A stretch of DNA of 64,000 nt from SHVO01 sp041906145. GTDB taxonomy: Bacteria; Pseudomonadota; Alphaproteobacteria; Rhodospirillales; Rhodospirillaceae. The position numbers were made by a program, and so were the translations under genes. The stretch lies in assembly GCA_041906145.1 (NCBI GenBank), contig JAYRJU010000003.1:372001-436000 (forward strand), in the 5' to 3' direction. Positions 56,129-64,000 of this stretch are shown in pieces. Below the pieces are notes generated by a model. That model saw nothing but the letters and a program-made list of their open reading frames with translations. It did not search any database and was not told where the DNA came from. How positions within the stretch are numbered: the stretch's first letter is position 1; every line of letters starts with the position of its first letter.

Positions 56129-57164
56129 CGCCTCACGTGTGATCTCGCCCGCGCGTCAGGATGAGGACGCCGATAGCTCATTGCGCCCGAAACGCCTTGG
56201 CGATTTCATCGGCCAACGCCAGGTGCGTGAGAATCTTTCCGTCTTCATCACCGCAGCGAAAGAGCGCAAGGAACCGCTCGATCATGTCCTATTACATGGC
56301 CCGCCAGGCCTCGGCAAAACCACCCTCGCGCAGATCGTTTCGAAAGAATTGGGCGTCGGTTTCCGCGCCACGTCGGGGCCTATGATCGCCAAGGCGGGCG
56401 ATCTCGCCGCCATTTTGACGAACCTCGAGGCCAACGACGTCCTGTTTATCGACGAAATTCACCGCCTCAATCCCGCCATCGAAGAAGTGCTCTATCCGGC
56501 GATGGAGGACTTCCAGCTCGATCTCATCATTGGCGAAGGGCCCGCGGCGCGCTCTGTGCGTATCGAGCTGCAGCCGTTCACCCTCGTTGGTGCGACCACC
56601 CGCTCAGGTCTGCTCACCACACCTTTGCGCGATCGCTTTGGCATTCCCTTACGCCTCGAGTTCTATAACGCAGCCGAGCTCATGGACATCGTCAGCCGCG
56701 GCGCGCGGGTGCTCGGCATCGCCATGACCGAGGACGGCGCCATGGAAGTCGCCAAACGCTCGCGCGGTACGCCGCGCATCGCCGGCCGTCTTCTGAAGCG
56801 CGTGCGCGATTTCGCCTCCGTCGACGGCGTGGCGAAAGTCGATGCCGCCGCCGCCGATAAAGCTCTCAAACGTCTCGATGTCGATGCGATGGGTCTCGAC
56901 GCCATGGACCGCCGCTATCTGCGTTGTATCGCCGAGCACTACGCCGGCGGGCCGGTCGGCGTGGAGACTCTCGCCGCCGCTTTGGCCGAAGAGCGCGACA
57001 CCCTCGAGGACGTCATCGAGCCCTTCCTCATCCAGCAGGGCCTGATCCAGCGCACTCCGCGCGGACGCATGGTGTCCGATGCAGGTTTCCGTCAGCTCGG
57101 TCTTGTCGCCCCGCGCCGTGAACCCGCCCAGTTCGACCTTCTTGGTCGCGATGAGGCACAATGA
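56121..57164 (+). CDS. ruvB: Holliday-junction branch-migration ATPase RuvB
   Basis: 347 residues from a GTG at 56121 with GGAGG five nt upstream. Walker A LHGPPGLGKTTL, Walker B DVLFIDEIHRL, sensor GATTRSGLL, and the C-terminal winged helix (EPFLIQQGLIQRTPRGRM). It drives branch migration with RuvA. The start overlaps the ruvA stop, and the end overlaps ybgC by ATGA. Confidence 0.97.
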   Translation: MADASRVISPARQDEDADSSLRPKRLGDFIGQRQVRENLSVFITAAKERKEPLDHVLLHGPPGLGKTTLAQIVSKELGVGFRATSGPMIAKAGDLAAILTNLEANDVLFIDEIHRLNPAIEEVLYPAMEDFQLDLIIGEGPAARSVRIELQPFTLVGATTRSGLLTTPLRDRFGIPLRLEFYNAAELMDIVSRGARVLGIAMTEDGAMEVAKRSRGTPRIAGRLLKRVRDFASVDGVAKVDAAAADKALKRLDVDAMGLDAMDRRYLRCIAEHYAGGPVGVETLAAALAEERDTLEDVIEPFLIQQGLIQRTPRGRMVSDAGFRQLGLVAPRREPAQFDLLGRDEAQ

Positions 57165-57613
57165 GCGGCGCAATGTTGCCCGTCGGCGGCGAACTTCAGG
57201 GCCGCCTCCACGTTCTACCCGTACGTGTCTATTACGAAGACACGGATGCTGCCGGTGTTGTGTATCACTCCAATTACTTACGGTTCTGCGAGCGCGGACG
57301 GACGGAAATGTTACGGGCGATCGGGGTCGAGTTGGGTCAGGTGCAGGCGAAAGACAATCTGGTTTTCGTGGTGCATACCGGCGAGATCGAGTGGCGCCGT
57401 CCGGCGCGCCTCGACGATGCGCTCACCGTGGAAACGGCGCTGACCAGTCTCGGCAAGGCCTCGGTCCTAATGCGCCAGGTCATCCGCCGGGGCGGCGAGG
57501 ACATCGTGCGGTTTAACGTCCGCGTGGCCTGCATGGACCTTGCCACCAGCAAGGCCACGCCGGTCCCGGATCATTTACGAACCAAGTTCGAAGCTTTTGT
57601 TGGCGAAGTTTGA
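57161..57613 (+). CDS. ybgC: Tol-Pal-associated acyl-CoA thioesterase YbgC
   Basis: 150 residues, hot-dog fold. VRVYYEDTDAAGVVYHSNYLRF includes the catalytic Asp of the 4-hydroxybenzoyl-CoA thioesterase-like group, then ERGRTEMLRAIG. YbgC hydrolyses acyl-CoAs near the membrane and is nearly always in the tol-pal cluster. ATGA overlap with ruvB. Confidence 0.94.
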   Translation: MSGAMLPVGGELQGRLHVLPVRVYYEDTDAAGVVYHSNYLRFCERGRTEMLRAIGVELGQVQAKDNLVFVVHTGEIEWRRPARLDDALTVETALTSLGKASVLMRQVIRRGGEDIVRFNVRVACMDLATSKATPVPDHLRTKFEAFVGEV

Positions 57614-57680
57614 TATGGAACGCGCGTCCTCGCGGCCAAGTTCGGGTCCGGGCGCTTAAAGAGACGGAATAGGTGAACGA

Positions 57681-58394
57681 ATGGAAAGTGCGGCTTTAAC
57701 AACGGTGCCCGTCGTCAATATGTCGGCCTGGGCCTTGTTCATGCAGGCGGACATCATCGTGAAAGCGGTGATGGTTGTTCTTGCCGGCATGTCGCTGTGG
57801 AGCTGGGCGATCATCTTCGACAAGATTTTCCGCCTGCGCTCGCTGTTCAAACAGGCCGAGCAGTTCGAAGAAAAATTTTGGTCGGGCCAATCGTTGGAAG
57901 ACCTGTTCGAACGCGTCGGCCAGCGCCCGCGCGAACCCATGGCCACCATTTTCACCGCCGCCATGCGTGAATGGCGCCGTTCCTCGAAAGGCGGCGTGCC
58001 GGCCTCCTCGGGAACCGCGATGCTGCACGAGCGCATCGACCGCGTCATGAAGATCAGCCTGGAGCGCGAGATGGATCATCTCAATCGCCGCATGATCTTC
58101 CTCGCGTCCACGGCTTCCGCGTCGCCCTTCCTTGGCCTGTTCGGCACCGTGTGGGGCATCATGAACACCTTCACCGCCATCGGTGCTTCGTCCGACACCA
58201 GCCTCGCCACCGTCGCGCCCGGTATCGCCGAAGCCTTGTTCGCCACCGCGCTCGGTCTCGTCGCCGCGATCCCGGCGGTCATTTTCTACAACAAGATTTC
58301 CAGCGACCTGTCGCGCTACGCCTTGCGCCTCGAGAACTTCGCCGGCGAGTTCGGCGCGATCTTGTCGCGTCAGTTGGATGTGAAATCGGCTTAA
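57681..58394 (+). CDS. tolQ: Tol-Pal system proton channel subunit TolQ
   Basis: 237 residues, three membrane helices: ADIIVKAVMVVLAGMSLWSW near the N-terminus, then FLASTASASPFLGLFGTVWGIM and GIAEALFATALGLVAAIPAVIF. With TolR it forms the ion-driven motor that pulls on Pal through TolA during division. The gene runs into tolR with a 15-nt gap. Confidence 0.96.
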   Translation: MESAALTTVPVVNMSAWALFMQADIIVKAVMVVLAGMSLWSWAIIFDKIFRLRSLFKQAEQFEEKFWSGQSLEDLFERVGQRPREPMATIFTAAMREWRRSSKGGVPASSGTAMLHERIDRVMKISLEREMDHLNRRMIFLASTASASPFLGLFGTVWGIMNTFTAIGASSDTSLATVAPGIAEALFATALGLVAAIPAVIFYNKISSDLSRYALRLENFAGEFGAILSRQLDVKSA

Positions 58395-58409
58395 GCGGAG
58401 CACACCGTT

Positions 58410-58868
58410 ATGGCGTCTTTCATAAAACCATCTTCGGGCGCAAAGACCGGCCGGCGCGCATTCCATGCGGTGGCCGAGATCAATGTCACGCCGATGGTCG
58501 ACGTGATGCTGGTGCTCCTGGTCATCTTCATCGTCACCGCGCCGCTGCTCACCAAGGGCGTTGACGTGAACTTGCCGCAGACCAACGCGTCGAAGTCGCT
58601 GCCACAGGACAATCAGCCGCTCACGCTCACCGTCCAAAAGGACGGCACGCTGACTCTGAATGAAAAGACCAACATCCAGTTCGACGCCTTGCGCGCGCAG
58701 ATGGTCGCGATCCGTGAGAGCAATCCGAATGTGCGCATCTATGTGCGCGGCGATGCCGAGATTTCCTACGGGCAGATGATGCAGGTCATGGCCGAAGTCA
58801 CAGGGGCAGGGATCACCCAGGTGGCCTTCGTCACAGAAAAACCAAGAAACCCGGCTAAGCCGCGATAG
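58410..58868 (+). CDS. tolR: Tol-Pal system protein TolR
   Basis: 152 residues: N-terminal membrane helix VTPMVDVMLVLLVIFIVTAP with the functional Asp, then a periplasmic domain (LPQTNASKSLPQDNQPLTLT, VYVRGD-like VRIYVRGDAEISYG). ExbD/TolR family, channel partner of TolQ. Confidence 0.96.
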   Translation: MASFIKPSSGAKTGRRAFHAVAEINVTPMVDVMLVLLVIFIVTAPLLTKGVDVNLPQTNASKSLPQDNQPLTLTVQKDGTLTLNEKTNIQFDALRAQMVAIRESNPNVRIYVRGDAEISYGQMMQVMAEVTGAGITQVAFVTEKPRNPAKPR

Positions 58869-58894
58869 AACGATAAGTTAGAGACGTACCTCGT

Positions 58895-59716
58895 TTGTCT
58901 AAAGTGCCGACAGAAATGCTGCGCGATTCGCCCAATGTAGGCCTGATTGCCTCGGTGATGCTCCACGCGTCCGTGGTCGCCATCGCGTGGATGGGCGTGC
59001 CGTTCTTGCACCGCGAGGTCATCGAGACGCCGCCGGTGTTCATGGAGATTCCGGTGATCGACGAGATCACCGCCGCGCCGCCGCCGCCGACGCCCGAACC
59101 CATCAAGGAACCCGAGCCCGTTACGCCGACCACCGAGCAGCCGCCCGCCGCCGAGGCGCCGCCGTCGGACGCGATGCCGCCGCCGCCGGAGAAGACCTCG
59201 CCGCCCGAGGAGATCAAAAAGGCCGAGATGCCGATCGTGAAGCCGCCGCCGCGTAAGCCCGCGCCGCCCGACACGAAGAAGCGCGACGTGGCGATGCTGC
59301 AGGACCTCTTGAAGGATATGCAGAAGAACGCGCCGAAGCCTAAGCCTCAGGCCGAAAGCAAGACGACGGACACGGCCAAGAACTTGGCGCCCACCCTGGG
59401 TGAGCGCGCGACTATGACCGAGAAGGACGCCATTATTCGCCACATCGAAAGTTGCTGGCGCATCGATCCCGGCACCGAGGGCGCGGAGAAGATGTCGGTC
59501 GAGGCGCGGGTTTTTCTCAACCCGGACGGCTCGGTGCAGAAGTTCGAATTCGTCGATATGGCGCGTTATTTCGTCGATGCCCAGTTCCGGACCCTGGCCA
59601 ACTCGGCCCGCAACGCGGTGCTCGGCTGCGGTAAGATTCCGATGATCACGCCTGCGAATTACGCCACTTTTAAAGAAATGGTCCTGAACTTTTCGCCTCA
59701 AGGGCGCATTAACTAG
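58895..59716 (+). CDS. tolA: TolA-like periplasm-spanning protein
   Basis: 273 residues. One N-terminal membrane helix (VGLIASVMLHASVVAIAWM), a Pro/Glu/Ala-rich spacer (about 45-150) and a C-terminal TonB/TolA-type domain (IIRHIESCWRIDPGTEG, VEARVFLNPDGSVQKF). It is shorter than E. coli TolA and the linker is Pro-rich, not helical. It links the TolQR motor to TolB/Pal. The start is a TTG at 58895; alternatives at 58904 (GTG) and 58916 (ATG) give a shorter cytoplasmic end. Confidence 0.85.
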   Translation: MSKVPTEMLRDSPNVGLIASVMLHASVVAIAWMGVPFLHREVIETPPVFMEIPVIDEITAAPPPPTPEPIKEPEPVTPTTEQPPAAEAPPSDAMPPPPEKTSPPEEIKKAEMPIVKPPPRKPAPPDTKKRDVAMLQDLLKDMQKNAPKPKPQAESKTTDTAKNLAPTLGERATMTEKDAIIRHIESCWRIDPGTEGAEKMSVEARVFLNPDGSVQKFEFVDMARYFVDAQFRTLANSARNAVLGCGKIPMITPANYATFKEMVLNFSPQGRIN

Positions 59717-59835
59717 TCCTGAGGCGGCGGTTGAACGTTTTCAGACGTTCGCTTGAAAACAGGACACGTCGTCGCCACAATTGCACACCAAGCTCGCCTG
59801 CTCGGGGTGAGTGTAAACTGCGCGGAGCTGAATTC

Positions 59836-61173
59836 GTGATTTCCAAGAATTTGAAGAAGATCGCCGGCGCCGGCGTTGTGGCGGCCTTGATGGCTCTTTT
59901 CGTGCCGCAGGCCGAAGCGCAAGTGCGCCTCGATATTACGCGCGGCCGCGTCGAGCCGATGCCCATCGCCGTCACGGTCTTCCCGGGCGCGAGCCCGGAA
60001 GTGCAGCAGCTGGGCCGCGACATCTCGCAGATCATCACCGCCGATCTCGAGCGCTCCGGTCTTTTCCGTCCGCTCGACCCGAAGGGCTTCCTCCAGGATC
60101 TGACCTCGCTCGACGTGCAGCCGCGCTTCCAGGATTGGCGTACGCTCGCCGCGCAAGCCCTCGTGCAGGGCGCGGTCGAACCGCTTCCTAATGGTCAAGC
60201 CCGCGTCGCGTTCCGTTTGTGGGATGTGTTCGGCGGTCAACAGATGGAAGGCCAGGCCTACACCACGCAGCCTGAGAATTTCCGCCGTGTCGCGCATCTG
60301 ATCGCCGACCGCATCTACACCGCCATCACGGGCGAAACCGGCTACTTCGATACGCGCATCGTTTATATCGCGGAAAGCGGACCTCCTCTCGAAAGAGTGA
60401 AGCGTCTCGCGATCATGGATCAGGACGGCGCCAACAACCGCTATCTCACCAATGGCGCCAATCTCGTGCTCACGCCGCGCTTCTCGCCGACGGCGCAAGA
60501 GATCACCTACATGTCGTACTTTCGCAACGTGCCGCGCGTGTACCTGTTCAACATCGACACGGGCCGTCAGGAAGTGTTGGGCGATTTCCCGGGCATGACC
60601 TACGCGCCGCGCTTCACGCCGGACGGCAACAAGGTGCTGCTCTCGATGGCGACGAACGGCAACTCGGAGATCTATGAGATGGATCTTCGTACCCGGAAGA
60701 CCGCGCGCCTCACGGATCATCCCGCCATCGACACCTCGCCGAGCGCGTCACCCGATGGTAGCCAGATCACCTTTGCCTCCGACCGCGGCGGCAGCCAGCA
60801 GATCTACGTGATGAAGGCTGACGGTGGCGACCCCAAGCGCATCAGCTTCGGTCAGGGGAAGGGCCGTTACGCCACCCCAGTCTGGTCGCCCCGTGGTGAC
60901 CTCATCGCCTTCACCCGTTACGCCACTTCGGACGGAAACTTTTTTATTGGCGTCATGAAGCCGGACGGCTCGGGCGAGCGCCTGCTGGCCCAAGGATTCT
61001 TGGTCGAAGCCCCGACCTGGGCGCCCAACGGCCGCGTCCTGATGTATTTCGCCCAGTCGCGAAACGGCGGTCGTACGCGTCTCTACTCGATCGACCTAAC
61101 AGGTTATAATCAAAGGGAAATTATCACCCCGCAGGATGCCTCGGATCCGGCGTGGTCGCCGCTTATTCCCTGA
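59836..61173 (+). CDS. tolB: Tol-Pal system beta-propeller protein TolB
   Basis: 445 residues from a GTG at 59836 with GGAG nine nt upstream. Signal peptide (KIAGAGVVAALMALFVPQAEA), N-terminal domain (VRLDITRGRVEPMPIAVTVF), then six WD40-like blades (TYMSYFRNVPRVYLFNID, SASPDGSQITFASDRGGSQQ and others). TolB binds Pal and TolA. It runs to 61173. Confidence 0.95.
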   Translation: MISKNLKKIAGAGVVAALMALFVPQAEAQVRLDITRGRVEPMPIAVTVFPGASPEVQQLGRDISQIITADLERSGLFRPLDPKGFLQDLTSLDVQPRFQDWRTLAAQALVQGAVEPLPNGQARVAFRLWDVFGGQQMEGQAYTTQPENFRRVAHLIADRIYTAITGETGYFDTRIVYIAESGPPLERVKRLAIMDQDGANNRYLTNGANLVLTPRFSPTAQEITYMSYFRNVPRVYLFNIDTGRQEVLGDFPGMTYAPRFTPDGNKVLLSMATNGNSEIYEMDLRTRKTARLTDHPAIDTSPSASPDGSQITFASDRGGSQQIYVMKADGGDPKRISFGQGKGRYATPVWSPRGDLIAFTRYATSDGNFFIGVMKPDGSGERLLAQGFLVEAPTWAPNGRVLMYFAQSRNGGRTRLYSIDLTGYNQREIITPQDASDPAWSPLIP

Positions 61174-61258
61174 TTCACACGATTAATCTTGCATAGCCTG
61201 TAACAAGGGTTTAGCTGCGGCCTTCGTTGTGCACCGCACAGCGTTGGCTGCTGCTCCT

Positions 61259-61287
61259 TTGCAACACTGCCCAAAAGGTTATATATT
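61259..61287 (+). promoter_or_regulatory. Putative internal promoter of pal
   Basis: TTGCAA (61259-61264), 17-nt spacer, TATATT (61282-61287), 116 nt before the pal ATG in a 230-nt gap after tolB. Both boxes and spacing are good. Confidence 0.55.
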
Positions 61288-61403
61288 TCCGGGCGTAAGG
61301 AGCCCGACTTAGCCGGGCAGGCCCTTGCGTCTGCGCGGTTTGCTGGTAAAAGAGTGGCCGAATCAGCGCTGGGACTACCTCCAAAAAATCAGGGGAAAAA
61401 TAA

Positions 61404-61898
61404 ATGAAACTCCGCACCGTCGCCGCCGTCGCCGCCATGGCTCTGCTCGCGGCTTGTTCGACTAAGAAGACTGAAGTGCAGGCGACTGCTCCGGCTGCCG
61501 CTCCGCCGCCGCCGGCCGCTGCGAAGCCGACGGGTCCGGCTCCGGACTCGCTCGAATACTTCAACACCGTTGTGGGCAACACGGTGCAGTTCGATTTCGA
61601 CCGCTATGACCTTGACGCCGAAGACCAAACCCGTCTCCGTGCGCAGGCTCAGTGGCTCAACCAGTACGCGAACCGTACGATCACGGTCGAAGGTCACTGC
61701 GATGAGCGCGGCACCCGCGAATACAACCTCGGCCTGGGCGAGCGTCGTGCGAATGCCGTGCGCCAGTACCTGCTCTCGCAGGGTGTGGCCGCTGGCCGCG
61801 TGAAGACGATCTCTTACGGCAAAGAGCGTCCGGTGTGCGTGTCTTCGGATGACGCCTGCTACGCTCGTAACCGTCGCGGCGTTTCGGCGGTTCAGTAA
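61404..61898 (+). CDS. pal: Peptidoglycan-associated lipoprotein Pal
   Basis: 164 residues. Lipobox LLAAC (acylated Cys18), a Pro/Ala linker, and the OmpA domain: VQFDFDRYDLDAEDQTRL, VEGHCDERGTREYNLGLGER. It anchors the outer membrane to peptidoglycan. Two cysteines near the C-terminus (VCVSSDDACY) may form a disulfide. Strong terminators follow. Confidence 0.97.
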   Translation: MKLRTVAAVAAMALLAACSTKKTEVQATAPAAAPPPPAAAKPTGPAPDSLEYFNTVVGNTVQFDFDRYDLDAEDQTRLRAQAQWLNQYANRTITVEGHCDERGTREYNLGLGERRANAVRQYLLSQGVAAGRVKTISYGKERPVCVSSDDACYARNRRGVSAVQ

Positions 61899-61911
61899 CA
61901 AAAGCTAATAA

Positions 61912-61976
61912 GCGGCTCCGGGTCTCCCGGAGCCGCAAGTTTTGGGGCGCATGTCTTCTAGACATGCGCCTTATTC
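61912..61976 (+). terminator. Tandem stem-loops after pal
   Basis: First stem: GCGGCTCCGGG (61912-61922) with CCCGGAGCCGC (61926-61936), 11 bp, followed by AAGTTTT. Second stem: GGCGCATGTCT (61946-61956) with AGACATGCGCC (61960-61970), 11 bp, followed by TTATTCTTG. Either can act as a terminator; together they should isolate pal from ybgF. Confidence 0.75.
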
Positions 61977-62112
61977 TTGCCGGGATGGTGAAACAGATTC
62001 ACAGTAGCCCGGTTTACGTGTTGGACTTGGCTCTCCAACATATGTGCAGTGTCCTCACGCGGCCCCTTATCGTGCCAGACGGTACGCCGCGGACGCGCAG
62101 AAGGAATTGATC

Positions 62113-63264
62113 ATGATGGCTTCGCTCCCGCGCTCTCTCGCTCCCGCCGCTCGCGGCTTGGCGCTCGCCGCGCTGATGTGCACCGCAGGTCTACCCGCCC
62201 TTGCGCAGTCCGCGCGCGATCTCGCGCCGCGCATCGACAAGATCGAGCAGTCGCTCGCGCAGATGCAGGCCCAGGCGCCGAACGAAGGAAATCTGCAAGT
62301 CCGTGTGCTCAAGCTCGAATCCTTGATCGAACAGCTCACGGGGCAAGTGGAGGAAGCGAACTTCCGCGCCGGTCAGCTCCAGAAGCAACTGAAGACCATG
62401 GAAGACGACCTGCAGCTGCGTGTCGCGCGCCTTGAAGCCGGCGGCGCGTCGCCCGCGCCGGGCGCTGCCGCTATTCCCAACGTTGCACCGTCCGCGCCGG
62501 CTATTGCGCTTCCGCCGCGTGCTGAAACTGCTCCCTCGACCCTTGTGCCGGCTGCTCCGCCCGCGGCGGCGCCGCAGCGCCGCGCCTCCGCCGATGAACC
62601 GTTGTCTGAACCGATGACGCCGCCGCGCGTCACGCGTCCGGCCTCCGCGCCGCCGCCGGGAACTGCGCCTGCCAGCGGTATGGGCAACGACGGCTCTTTC
62701 GTGATTCGTACGGACGCCAATGGAAAGCCCCTGCCGCCCGATCCGAATGATGTCGGCCCTGTTGCCGAAGCCCCGGCTGAGCCTGCGCCCGCTCCTGTCG
62801 CGCCCCCGAAAGTTGGGGCCGTGAATTCCGGTCAGCTCGCTATGGCGCCGCCTGTTGGCGAAGTGAAGTTGCCCGAAGGCACGCCTAAGGTTCAGTACGA
62901 TTTCGCCTTCGACCTCCTGCGCCGTAATGATTTCGCGCACGCCGAAGTCGCTTTCCGCGACTTCCTCAAGCGCCACCCGAAGGACCCGCTCGCCGGCAAC
63001 GCGCAGTATTGGCTTGGTGAGACGCACTATGTGCGCGGCGACTATCAGCAGGCCGCTGTCGAGTTCATGGCCGGCTACCAGAATTACCCGAAGACCAATA
63101 AGGGCCCGGACAATCTGCTGAAGCTCGCCATGTCCATGTCGAATCTCGGTCAGACGCAGGGCGCCTGCACGGCGCTGGGCCGTCTCACGAAAGATTACCC
63201 GAAGGCGCCGGAAGAGGTCGCGAAGCCGGCCGCCGCCGAGCGCGCCAAGCTGAAGTGCAAGTAG
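62113..63264 (+). CDS. ybgF: Tol-Pal coordinator YbgF (CpoB)
   Basis: 383 residues. Signal peptide (GLALAALMCTAGLPALA), a trimeric coiled-coil N-terminal domain (LKLESLIEQLTGQVEEANF), a Pro/Ala spacer, and a C-terminal TPR domain (YDFAFDLLRRNDFAHAEVAF, DPLAGNAQYWLGETHYVRGDY). CpoB coordinates Tol activity and peptidoglycan synthesis during division. ATG at 62113 has AAGGA. Confidence 0.93.
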   Translation: MMASLPRSLAPAARGLALAALMCTAGLPALAQSARDLAPRIDKIEQSLAQMQAQAPNEGNLQVRVLKLESLIEQLTGQVEEANFRAGQLQKQLKTMEDDLQLRVARLEAGGASPAPGAAAIPNVAPSAPAIALPPRAETAPSTLVPAAPPAAAPQRRASADEPLSEPMTPPRVTRPASAPPPGTAPASGMGNDGSFVIRTDANGKPLPPDPNDVGPVAEAPAEPAPAPVAPPKVGAVNSGQLAMAPPVGEVKLPEGTPKVQYDFAFDLLRRNDFAHAEVAFRDFLKRHPKDPLAGNAQYWLGETHYVRGDYQQAAVEFMAGYQNYPKTNKGPDNLLKLAMSMSNLGQTQGACTALGRLTKDYPKAPEEVAKPAAAERAKLKCK

Positions 63265-64000
63265 AAAAGCCGGACAGCGCTTTTTCCTACGACATCGCGG
63301 GCGAATTCGCCGCCGCCATGGCGTCCATGGCGGTGCCCGCTGAAGCGCGAGTGGCTGTCGCCGTGTCCGGCGGCGCCGACAGCATGGCGCTCGCGCTTCT
63401 GCTCGCCCACTGGGCGCGAGCGAATAATGTGACCGTTCATGCGCTGACGGTAGACCACTGCCTTCGGGAAGCAGCCGCCGATGAGGCGAAGCAGGTCCAG
63501 CTCTGGATGAGTGCGGCCAAAATCCCGCACACCACGTTGCGATGGGACGAGGGGGCCGCGTACCGAGGACGCCCCAGCAGCGCGCAAGGCGCGGCGCGGG
63601 ACGCCCGTTATGCCCTGATGCTCGACTGGTGCGCCGAGAACGGCGCCTCGCATCTCTTCCTTGCCCATCATGCGGACGATCAGGCCGAAACCTTCCTCCT
63701 GCGTCTCGCGCGCGGCAGCGGCGTCGATGGCCTCGCCGCCATGACTCCGCTGTTCGAACGCGGAGGTATTTACCTCGCACGGCCACTGCTCGGCATTTCC
63801 AAGCCGCGCCTAAGTGCGTTCTGTGAGGAGGTTGGACAGCCATGGATCGAAGACCCCTCAAACCAGAACGGCGCCTATGCCCGCGTGCGCTTCCGGGCCG
63901 CGCGCGAGATGCTCGAGAGGGAAGGTTTCTCCACCGACCGTCTGCTCGCGACCGCCGATCACATGCGCCGCGCCCGCGCCGCGCTCGATCACTACGTCGA
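63255..64000 (+). CDS. tilS: tRNA(Ile)-lysidine synthetase (partial, 3' end outside window)
   Basis: About 248 residues in the window, from a GTG at 63255 that overlaps the ybgF stop. The PP-loop is VAVAVSGGADSMALALLLAHW; HHADDQAETFLLRLARGSG is the second motif, and RPLLGISKPRLSAFC follows. TilS adds lysine to C34 of tRNA-Ile2 so it reads AUA. An ATG at 63318 is an alternative start, but the upstream residues (FAAAMASMAV) also fit the family. The right edge cuts the gene. Confidence 0.93.
   Translation, partial: MQVEKPDSAFSYDIAGEFAAAMASMAVPAEARVAVAVSGGADSMALALLLAHWARANNVTVHALTVDHCLREAAADEAKQVQLWMSAAKIPHTTLRWDEGAAYRGRPSSAQGAARDARYALMLDWCAENGASHLFLAHHADDQAETFLLRLARGSGVDGLAAMTPLFERGGIYLARPLLGISKPRLSAFCEEVGQPWIEDPSNQNGAYARVRFRAAREMLEREGFSTDRLLATADHMRRARAALDHYV

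Noticed and set aside
62191..63861. A 556-codon open frame on the minus strand, antisense to ybgF and tilS
   Set aside because: It is Arg-rich, lacks a ribosome site and runs across two well-supported plus-strand genes.

Overview
The window is about 64 kb of GC-rich chromosome from an alphaproteobacterium. The evidence is the gene content and order: a leuACDB run followed by ilvB, a TrcR/DUF1013 regulator, a DUF1192 protein beside a PIG3-type oxidoreductase, COQ9 next to peptide deformylase, a ZauP/DUF4164-like coiled-coil gene in front of zapA with 6S RNA and ygfA behind it, two YdcH/DUF465 proteins, and the yebC-ruvCAB-ybgC-tolQRAB-pal-ybgF-tilS run. Protein style (Ala/Pro-rich envelope proteins, COQ9, TrcR) suggests a Rhizomicrobium/Micropepsales-like or Rhodospirillales-like organism, but the genus cannot be fixed from the sequence alone. 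No tRNA or rRNA gene, CRISPR array, transposase, integrase or prophage gene was seen. It is ordinary chromosomal backbone with a few accessory operons.

Layout. 1-6.4 kb: a branched-chain amino acid block on the minus strand (leader peptide, leuA, leuC, leuD, leuB, then ilvB cut by the left edge). The leuA transcript starts with an unannotated 45-codon Leu/Ile/Val-rich leader, and ilvB has its own promoter covered by an 11-bp perfect inverted repeat. 6.4-13.4 kb: a small orphan gene, a short-passenger autotransporter-like barrel divergent from a Gly/Ala/Thr/Ser-rich secreted protein, an M1 aminopeptidase with a secreted partner, and a nucleotidyltransferase-like gene. 13.5-19.8 kb: kup, an MgtC/DUF4010 membrane protein, a methyltransferase, a 36-residue very basic protein, a GNAT enzyme, rpsU, def and COQ9. 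19.9-25.6 kb: purEK, a degenerate GGDEF protein, two YdcH proteins, trcR, a quinone oxidoreductase and DUF1192.

25.6-31.0 kb is a copper-handling operon: DUF2946 His-rich protein, TonB receptor, a Cys-x-Cys-Cys beta-propeller protein, a TlpA-like thioredoxin, SCO1 and PCuAC. 31.0-35.2 kb holds two large membrane class III cyclase-type proteins sharing an N-terminal domain; one keeps the catalytic residues and the other has lost them. 35.4-39.8 kb: rpmE, two small genes, a DbpA-like RNA helicase with a KxKG(D/E)-aromatic repeat tail, a GNAT and a lone receiver domain.

39.7-44.5 kb (minus strand) is a tightly packed operon of a MotA/ExbB-like channel protein, a MotB/OmpA-like partner, DUF952, a PAS-GGDEF diguanylate cyclase and a diaminopropionate ammonia-lyase, preceded by a Pro/Ala-rich OmpA-domain protein. 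46.4-51.5 kb: suhB, efp divergent from its ligase epmA, a DUF1801 protein with a histone H1-like tail, a compound palindromic element, DUF1761, thiE and class I fba. 51.7-64.0 kb (plus strand): cell division (ZauP-like, zapA), a 6S RNA candidate, ygfA, ymdB, yebC, Holliday-junction genes ruvCAB, then the complete Tol-Pal envelope system and the start of tilS.

The loci most worth follow-up are the stator-like/diguanylate cyclase operon, the active/inactive cyclase pair, and the copper operon with its CxCC propeller protein.
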